A stretch of 5,010 nucleotides of DNA from Gulosibacter massiliensis (GTDB lineage: Bacteria; Actinomycetota; Actinomycetes; Actinomycetales; Microbacteriaceae), in the NCBI GenBank assembly GCA_943325745.2, contig CALPQP020000071.1, positions 1 to 5,010 of the forward strand, written 5' to 3'. Under the pieces are notes generated by a model. The model searched no databases. It saw only the letters and a list, made by a program, of their open reading frames with translations, and was not told the DNA's origin. Every line of letters begins with the position of its first letter. Position 1 is the stretch's first letter. Position numbers and translations under genes: made by a program. Below are positions 1 through 5,010 of the stretch, piece by piece.

Positions 1-201
1 AACCGCGGCGGCCGGGTCTAGTTCAATCGGGCCATACGGCTGAATGCGCGGCCGGTGCCACCCGCCCTTTTCACTCCAGCAAATATCGACCATGTGATCG
101 GTCATGAAGTCACAAAAACCGGGGTTCGCGAGAATCGCGTCGCGCTCGGCAACACCCTTGGCCTGAAGGTTGAGATGGCGGTGAAATTCCAGCGAAGTCA
201 T
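1..201 (-). CDS. ilvE: Branched-chain amino acid aminotransferase, N-terminal part (3' end outside window)
   Basis: The enzyme is a PLP-dependent, cytoplasmic transaminase that makes valine, leucine and isoleucine from their 2-keto acids with glutamate as amino donor. Only the first 67 residues are visible; the family is usually about 360 residues in actinobacteria, so the catalytic lysine is outside. Recognition rests on the N-terminal segment with DHMVDICWSEKGGWH (residues 36-50) followed by PRIQPYGPIELDPAAAV (51-67), which is typical of actinobacterial class IV aminotransferases just before the HYAQEIFEG-type block. The ATG at 201 is chosen because an in-frame TGA lies shortly upstream; the only alternative in between is a GTG at 210. 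A GGAGG at 204-208 is unusually close to the ATG (2-nt spacer). The gene follows leuB by 33 bp with no terminator, so it probably shares its transcript. Family identity is secure from this fragment; the exact start is less so. Confidence 0.9.
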   Translation of the reverse strand, partial: MTSLEFHRHLNLQAKGVAERDAILANPGFCDFMTDHMVDICWSEKGGWHRPRIQPYGPIELDPAAAV

Positions 202-203
202 GG

Positions 204-208
204 CCTCC
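204..208 (-). promoter_or_regulatory. Ribosome binding site candidate of ilvE, abnormally close to ATG
   Basis: On the minus strand GGAGG is followed by only CC before the ATG at 201. A normal Shine-Dalgarno spacer is about 5-10 nt. Either the site works poorly, translation depends on coupling to leuB 33 bp upstream, or the purine run is incidental. Confidence 0.4.
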
Positions 209-234
209 ACACTACCAATTCAGTGTGCCACGCT

Positions 235-1284
235 CTACGCCGAGACGCGGGCGGCGATGGCGTCACCGACAGCGGCCGTCGTGCGGGGGGTCTCGCCCCG
301 GACGGCGAGATCCGCCAGCACGGCGTCGTGGATCGCCGCGGCTTGTGCGGGAAAACCATTGTGCTCGAGAAGGAGCGCGGCGGACAAGATTGCCGCGGTC
401 GGATCGGCTTTCTGCTGGCCAGCTATGTCCGGTGCTGAACCGTGTACAGGTTCGAACATGCTCGGGAACGCCTTGTCGGGGTTGAGGTTCCCACTCGCGG
501 CAAGACCGATTCCACCACCGATCGCCCCGGCGAGATCGGTGAGGATGTCGCCAAACAAATTGTCGGTCACAATCACATCGAACCGCGACGGCGAGGTGAC
601 GAGAAAAATCGTGGCGGCATCGACGTGCAGATAATCGACCATTACATTGGGGAATTCGGCGGCCACGGCGTCAACCGTGCGCTGCCAAAGGGACCCTGCG
701 AATGTCAACACGTTGGTTTTGTGGACGAGCGTGAGTCGCTTGTCACGCCGCATGGCCGTCGAAAAGGCAAATCGAACCACGCGCTCGACACCGTGCGCGG
801 TGTTGACCGATGACTCGGTTGCGATTTCGAATGGAGTGCCCCGGCGGAGCACGCCACCGTTGCCGACGTACGGACCCTCTGTGCCCTCACGCACGATCAC
901 GAAATCCACGTCACCCGGATCGGACAGCGGACTCGAGACCCCCGGAAACAAGGTGGTCGGTCGATAGTTCACATACTGGTCAAAGGCGAATCGCAGCTTG
1001 AGTAACAACCCACGCTCGATGATTCCGCCCGCTAATCGGGCATCCGTGGGGTCGCCGCCGATCGCACCAAATAAAATCGCCTCGTGTTTCGCAAGTGCAT
1101 CGAGGGTTGAGTCGGTCAAGATTTCGCCGGTCGATAAATAGTGCGCTGCACCCATCGTGTATTCGGTCGCGCGCACCTCGGCGTTGGCTCCCACCGCGGC
1201 ACGCAACACCTTGAGCGCTTCGGCCGTCACCTCTGGTCCGATCCCGTCGCCGGGTATTACAGCTATATCGAGTACGCGTGACAT
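235..1284 (-). CDS. leuB: 3-isopropylmalate dehydrogenase
   Basis: The protein (349 residues) oxidatively decarboxylates (2R,3S)-3-isopropylmalate to 2-oxoisocaproate with NAD+ and a divalent metal, in the leucine pathway in the cytoplasm. It is full length for the family. Visible landmarks are GDGIGPE at 12-18, the [17 protein letters not shown] block at 93-109 holding substrate arginines R98 and R108, [14 protein letters not shown] at 131-144 with R132 and Y139, HKTNVL at 188-193 with K189, D222 in DYLHVDAAT, metal ligands D246 and D250 in [10 protein letters not shown] (241-250), and [12 protein letters not shown] at 278-289, which forms part of the NAD pocket. These match the known catalytic set of Thermus LeuB. 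The leucine pathway is favoured over isocitrate or tartrate dehydrogenase because of the block at 93-109 and the flanking ilv genes. The start ATG is 9 bp after the serA stop, with its ribosome binding site overlapping that stop, so translation is likely coupled. No catalytic residue is missing. Confidence 0.97.
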   Translation of the reverse strand: MSRVLDIAVIPGDGIGPEVTAEALKVLRAAVGANAEVRATEYTMGAAHYLSTGEILTDSTLDALAKHEAILFGAIGGDPTDARLAGGIIERGLLLKLRFAFDQYVNYRPTTLFPGVSSPLSDPGDVDFVIVREGTEGPYVGNGGVLRRGTPFEIATESSVNTAHGVERVVRFAFSTAMRRDKRLTLVHKTNVLTFAGSLWQRTVDAVAAEFPNVMVDYLHVDAATIFLVTSPSRFDVIVTDNLFGDILTDLAGAIGGGIGLAASGNLNPDKAFPSMFEPVHGSAPDIAGQQKADPTAAILSAALLLEHNGFPAQAAAIHDAVLADLAVRGETPRTTAAVGDAIAARVSA

Positions 1285-1290
1285 GGTAAG

Positions 1291-1295
1291 TCCTT
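1291..1295 (-). promoter_or_regulatory. Ribosome binding site of leuB, overlapping the serA stop
   Basis: On the minus strand the serA stop TAA runs into TAAGGA; AAGGA lies 6 nt before the leuB ATG. The overlap of stop codon and Shine-Dalgarno sequence supports translational coupling of serA and leuB and fixes the leuB start. Confidence 0.75.
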
Positions 1296-2886
1296 ACAGT
1301 TCCAGTACTTCGATGGCCTTCATGACCGAGGCATCAATCTCTGAGGCAACTTTAGCGAGTACCGCGTCGTCAACACGCGAATCAACGGTGAGGATGCTCA
1401 GTGCATTCCCACCACGCTGCTGGCGGGCGATTTGCATCCCCGCGATGTTCACATTTGCGGCCCCAAATTCGCGACCGTAGACCGCCACGATTCCTGGGCG
1501 GTCGGTGTACACCATGACAATGAGGTGCTGGGCCATCGGCACCTCGACGTCGAATTCGTTGATGCTGACAATCTTTTGCGCTTGGCGTTGTCCCGTCAAA
1601 GTACCCGCGACCGAGATCTGAGACCCGTCAACCAACGTGCCACGAATGGTGAGGAGGTTGCGATGTTCGTCACTCACGGTTTCGGTCACGAGGCGAACGG
1701 CCACGCCGCGTTGCTCGGCAAGAAGCGGCGCATTGACATAACTGACATGCTCCGACGAGATTGCGCTGAAAATTCCCTTGAGGGCCGCGAGTTTGAGCAC
1801 CGATACATCAAACTGTGCAATCTCTCCGCGCACCTCGACGTCGATCGCGGCGATGGCGTTGCTCGCGAGGCCGGCAAAGACTTGTCCCAGTTTTTCCATG
1901 AGCGGTAGCCCAGGCCGAACGGTTTCGTCAATCGCTCCGCCCGCGACGTTGACCGCGTCGGGAACCAGTTCACCGTCGAGGGCGAGCCGAACTGATTTTG
2001 CGACCGACACTCCTGCCTTTTCTTGGGCTTCGTCGGTCGACGCACCAAGGTGCGGGGTCAACTGGATGTTGTCGAGAGCCAGAAGCGGTGAATCCGTCGG
2101 AGGTTCGTTGACAAAGACGTCGAGGCCGGCCGCGGCGATTTGTTGTGACGACAGCGCGTCGAACAAGGCCGCTTCGTCGATGATTCCGCCGCGACTCGCA
2201 TTCACGATTCGCAGGGTGGGTTTGGCCTTCGCAAATTGCGCTGCACCAATCAGCCCGGTTGTTTCGGGGGTTTTGGGAATGTGGATCGTGATGAAGTCTG
2301 AGCTCTCCATCAGCACGTCAAGTTTCACCATCTGGACGCCGAGTTGTTGCGCGCGTGCCGGTGCAACAAATGGGTCGTACGCGATGAGATTCACCCCGAA
2401 GCCCGAGAGGCGTTCGGCCACCAGCGCACCGATTCGTCCGAGCCCAACGATGCCCACGGTCTTGTCGAAGAACTCGACACCCGTGAATTTCGAACGTTTC
2501 CACTGACCCGCCTTCGTCGACGCATTGGCATCCGGGATGAACCGAGCGAGCGACAACAAGTGACCGATTGCGAGTTCCGCTGCCGAAATCACGATCGAGG
2601 TCGGTGCGTTGACGACCATGATTCCCGCTGCGGTCGCCGCCTTAATGTCGACGTTATCGAGTCCGACTCCAGCACGAGCGATGACAACAAGGTCGCTCCC
2701 CGCGGCGATGGCTTCCTTATCAACCATGGTCGCACTTCGCACGAGCAGCGCTTTAGCGCCGGGCAGGGCAGAGAGCAGTGCGACTCGATCCGTTCCATCG
2801 ACCTGCCGCACATCAAAGTCGGGTCCCAGCGCGCCGACCGTCGCCGGCGAGAGCTCTTCGGCAATCAAGACGACGGGCTTTGCCAC
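1294..2886 (-). CDS. serA: D-3-phosphoglycerate dehydrogenase, long form with ACT domain
   Basis: The enzyme oxidises 3-phosphoglycerate to 3-phosphohydroxypyruvate with NAD+, the committed step of serine synthesis in the cytoplasm. The 530-residue product matches the long form known from Mycobacterium (about 528). The order is an N-terminal substrate domain (1-~100), a Rossmann domain with GLGRIG at 148-153 and the ribose-binding D171, the second half of the substrate domain, an intervening ASB domain (~310-445) and a C-terminal ACT domain (~455-528). Catalytic R232 (NASRGG), E261 (NEP) and H279 (PHLGAS) are present. The ACT residues Y460, D462 and N480 correspond to the serine-binding Y461, D463 and N481 of the Mycobacterium enzyme, so feedback inhibition by serine is expected. 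The GTG at 2886 is chosen because AAGGA sits 5 nt upstream and MAKPVVLIAEELSP begins like other family members; the frame is open up to a GTG at 2952 but the extra 22 residues look non-coding. It is 103 bp downstream of the small membrane gene and 9 bp before leuB. Confidence 0.97.
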   Translation of the reverse strand: MAKPVVLIAEELSPATVGALGPDFDVRQVDGTDRVALLSALPGAKALLVRSATMVDKEAIAAGSDLVVIARAGVGLDNVDIKAATAAGIMVVNAPTSIVISAAELAIGHLLSLARFIPDANASTKAGQWKRSKFTGVEFFDKTVGIVGLGRIGALVAERLSGFGVNLIAYDPFVAPARAQQLGVQMVKLDVLMESSDFITIHIPKTPETTGLIGAAQFAKAKPTLRIVNASRGGIIDEAALFDALSSQQIAAAGLDVFVNEPPTDSPLLALDNIQLTPHLGASTDEAQEKAGVSVAKSVRLALDGELVPDAVNVAGGAIDETVRPGLPLMEKLGQVFAGLASNAIAAIDVEVRGEIAQFDVSVLKLAALKGIFSAISSEHVSYVNAPLLAEQRGVAVRLVTETVSDEHRNLLTIRGTLVDGSQISVAGTLTGQRQAQKIVSINEFDVEVPMAQHLIVMVYTDRPGIVAVYGREFGAANVNIAGMQIARQQRGGNALSILTVDSRVDDAVLAKVASEIDASVMKAIEVLEL

Positions 2887-2891
2887 AGTGT

Positions 2892-2896
2892 TCCTT
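2892..2896 (-). promoter_or_regulatory. Ribosome binding site deciding the serA GTG start
   Basis: AAGGA on the minus strand is followed by a 5-nt spacer (ACACT) and then GTG at 2886. The other in-frame candidate, GTG at 2952, has no comparable purine-rich element, which favours the shorter protein. Confidence 0.7.
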
Positions 2897-2961
2897 GTCA
2901 GTGCCGGGCGGTGCGCGTGGGCGACCGCGAATGAATGAGGCCTGCTACGCACGCGGGAGCA

Positions 2962-2984
2962 GTGTCGTCAGTCTAGCGCGACAC
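2962..2984. repeat. Inverted repeat GTGTCG-N11-CGACAC, operator candidate
   Basis: The 6-bp arms at 2962-2967 and 2979-2984 are perfect inverted copies. The -10-like AGTCTA/TAGACT lies inside the 11-nt centre. An 8-bp palindrome, ACACGTGT (2981-2988), overlaps the right arm. Such an arrangement fits a repressor site covering a promoter, but it could arise by chance in GC-rich DNA, and no known regulator motif is recognised. Confidence 0.35.
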
Positions 2985-2989
2985 GTGTT

Positions 2990-3357
2990 TTAGCCGTTCG
3001 TGAGGAAATCGATGACGAGTCGCAACTCGATGTCTTTTTCGAACGCAAGAATCGACAGTGCGGTGGCGTTGACCGCCGCGAAACCCGCCGTCAACATCAG
3101 CGCCATGGAACCCGCGCCGCGTTTCCAACCAACGACGACGGAGCCCAGGAACGTGAGAGCGGGCAGTGCAACTCCCACAATCAGCAAAGCCCACGGCACT
3201 GCGTCGGCCGGGGCACCGAACTGGGCTTGGTAGTAGGAGGGAAGGTTGAGCAGATTCCCGAGAGCCGTCCAGAATGGGTAGGCGAAAAGGAATCCCGCGA
3301 CGACAAGCACCGAAAGTCGTCCGAATAGGCTCGGACGGTTATTTTCGTCTATATCTT

Positions 3358-3361
<4 letters not shown>
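2990..3361 (-). CDS. Small three-helix membrane protein of unknown function (second of a pair)
   Basis: I do not recognise a family with an experimentally known function. The 123-residue product has three hydrophobic segments, roughly 17-39, 57-79 and 85-107. A charged N-terminus (MKDIDENNRP) precedes the first. A ~17-residue polar loop with NLPSYYQAQFGAPADAVP lies between helices 1 and 2, and a short basic loop (WKRGAG) between helices 2 and 3. By the positive-inside rule the N-terminus is cytoplasmic and the C-terminal tail (EKDIELRLV...) outside. The start ATG overlaps the stop of the preceding gene as ATGA, with GGAG 10 nt upstream, so it is translationally coupled. The frame stays open further upstream (to 3475), but that would overlap the neighbour heavily. 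Lying between ilvC and serA, it may serve amino acid metabolism or transport, which is a guess from position. It lacks the features of the AzlD/BrnE exporter subunits as far as I can tell, and no AzlC/BrnF partner is visible. Confidence 0.85.
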
Positions 3362-4706
<1,345 letters not shown>

Positions 4707-5010
4707 TTATTGGTTCTTGAAAATCCGTTCAGAAATAGACTTCGAGCCGCGTCCCATCGCGAGCAATCCGCTCTGGGCAATTTCTTTTATGCCGAATGGA
4801 TCGAGTACCTTCAACAGTGCGTCAATCTTCTGGGTATCGCCTGTCACCTCAATTACGAGCGAATCGGGTGCGACGTCCACCACGCGAGCGCGAAACAGGT
4901 TGACGGCCTCCAAAATTTGGCTTCGCGTGTTCTGGTCGATGCGCACCTTGACGAGCATGTGCTCGCGCTGAACAGATTGTCCGGGTTCGAGTTCGACAAT
5001 CTTGAGAACG
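4707..5010 (-). CDS. ilvN: Acetolactate synthase small (regulatory) subunit, C-terminal part (5' end outside window)
   Basis: IlvN binds the catalytic subunit IlvB, activates it and confers feedback inhibition by branched-chain amino acids on the first common step of valine, leucine and isoleucine synthesis. The last 100 residues are visible; the family is usually about 165-175, so the N-terminal ACT domain with the effector site lies outside. The frame is open through the window edge, so the internal ATG at 4958 is not the start. Recognition rests on LKIVELEPGQSVQREHMLVK (2-21 of the visible part), the segment VIEVTGDTQKIDALLKVL, and the near-terminal FGIKEIAQSGLLAMGRGSKS, all typical of the IlvN C-terminal domain. 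It ends 48 bp before ilvC. IlvB is expected just beyond the right edge of the window, which is inference from the usual gene order. Confidence 0.95.
   Translation of the reverse strand, partial: VLKIVELEPGQSVQREHMLVKVRIDQNTRSQILEAVNLFRARVVDVAPDSLVIEVTGDTQKIDALLKVLDPFGIKEIAQSGLLAMGRGSKSISERIFKNQ

Larger units (their letters stand above)
2887..2989 (-). promoter_or_regulatory. serA leader region, possible internal promoter
   Basis: This 103-bp stretch is the widest gap in the window. On the minus strand it holds the -10-like hexamer TAGACT (2970-2975), but I find no good -35 at 16-19 nt upstream, so the promoter call is weak. An inverted repeat GTGTCG-N11-CGACAC spans 2962-2984 around that hexamer. 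A second, weaker inverted repeat, GCGGT-N11-ACCGC, spans 2908-2928 and would fold in the leader RNA. Neither is followed by a T-run on the minus strand, so neither looks like a terminator. The gap may let serA-leuB-ilvE be transcribed independently of ilvBNC, which is inference. Confidence 0.35.

Noticed and set aside
55..634. Overlapping plus-strand open frames over ilvE and leuB
   Set aside because: Compositionally biased translations without motifs, antisense to two recognised genes.
1778..2506. Long open frame (242 codons) on the plus strand, antisense to serA
   Set aside because: It lies wholly inside a well-supported serA. Its translation is rich in Ser, Pro, Arg and Ala with no domain pattern, as expected for the antisense shadow of a GC-rich gene.
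2908..2928. GCGGT-N11-ACCGC as a terminator or riboswitch stem before serA
   Set aside because: Five-base arms with a large loop, no T-run and no recognisable riboswitch core; kept only as a note in the leader entry.
2887..2952. N-terminal extension of serA from GTG at 2952
   Set aside because: It adds 22 residues rich in Arg, His and Ala that SerA proteins lack, without a ribosome binding site. GTG 2886 has AAGGA at good spacing and matches the family start.
4956..4958. Internal ATG at 4958 as start of ilvN
   Set aside because: The frame continues upstream with typical IlvN sequence to the window edge, so the gene is cut by the window and not short.

Overview
The window is one tightly packed gene cluster for branched-chain amino acid and serine biosynthesis, most likely from an actinobacterium. 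Three things point there: the SerA is the long form with an intervening domain and ACT domain, as in Mycobacterium; the LeuB is the short actinobacterial type; and the IlvE N-terminus looks actinobacterial. The base composition is moderately GC-rich rather than extreme. That, together with the gene order, makes me lean to Microbacteriaceae, but this is an inference from memory and not a search result.

Every gene I support lies on the minus strand, so the reading order runs from the right end of the window to the left: ilvN (5' end outside the window, 4707-5010), ilvC (3633-4658), a small membrane protein gene (about 3358-3681), a second small membrane protein gene (2990-3361), serA (1294-2886), leuB (235-1284) and ilvE (1-201, 3' end outside the window). 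The gaps are 48 bp, an overlap, a 4-bp ATGA overlap, 103 bp, 9 bp and 33 bp. I see no convincing intrinsic terminator anywhere. The cluster may therefore be one transcript, possibly with a second promoter in the 103-bp serA leader.

The enzymes fit together as follows. IlvN, with IlvB presumably just upstream, makes and feedback-controls acetolactate. IlvC converts acetohydroxy acids to dihydroxy acids. LeuB carries out the oxidative decarboxylation step of leucine synthesis. IlvE transaminates the final keto acids to valine, leucine and isoleucine. SerA opens the serine pathway from 3-phosphoglycerate and retains the residues of a serine feedback site.

The part that ordinary annotation does not explain is the pair of small, translationally coupled membrane proteins between ilvC and serA. 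Each is predicted to have three membrane helices with the same topology, and they share a PALxF motif in the second helix. Their function is unknown to me. The start codon of the first is ambiguous, and the leader after the second holds an inverted repeat around a -10-like hexamer. Otherwise the window is ordinary: no mobile elements, CRISPR, tRNA, rRNA or other RNA genes, and no gene-free stretch longer than about 100 bases.
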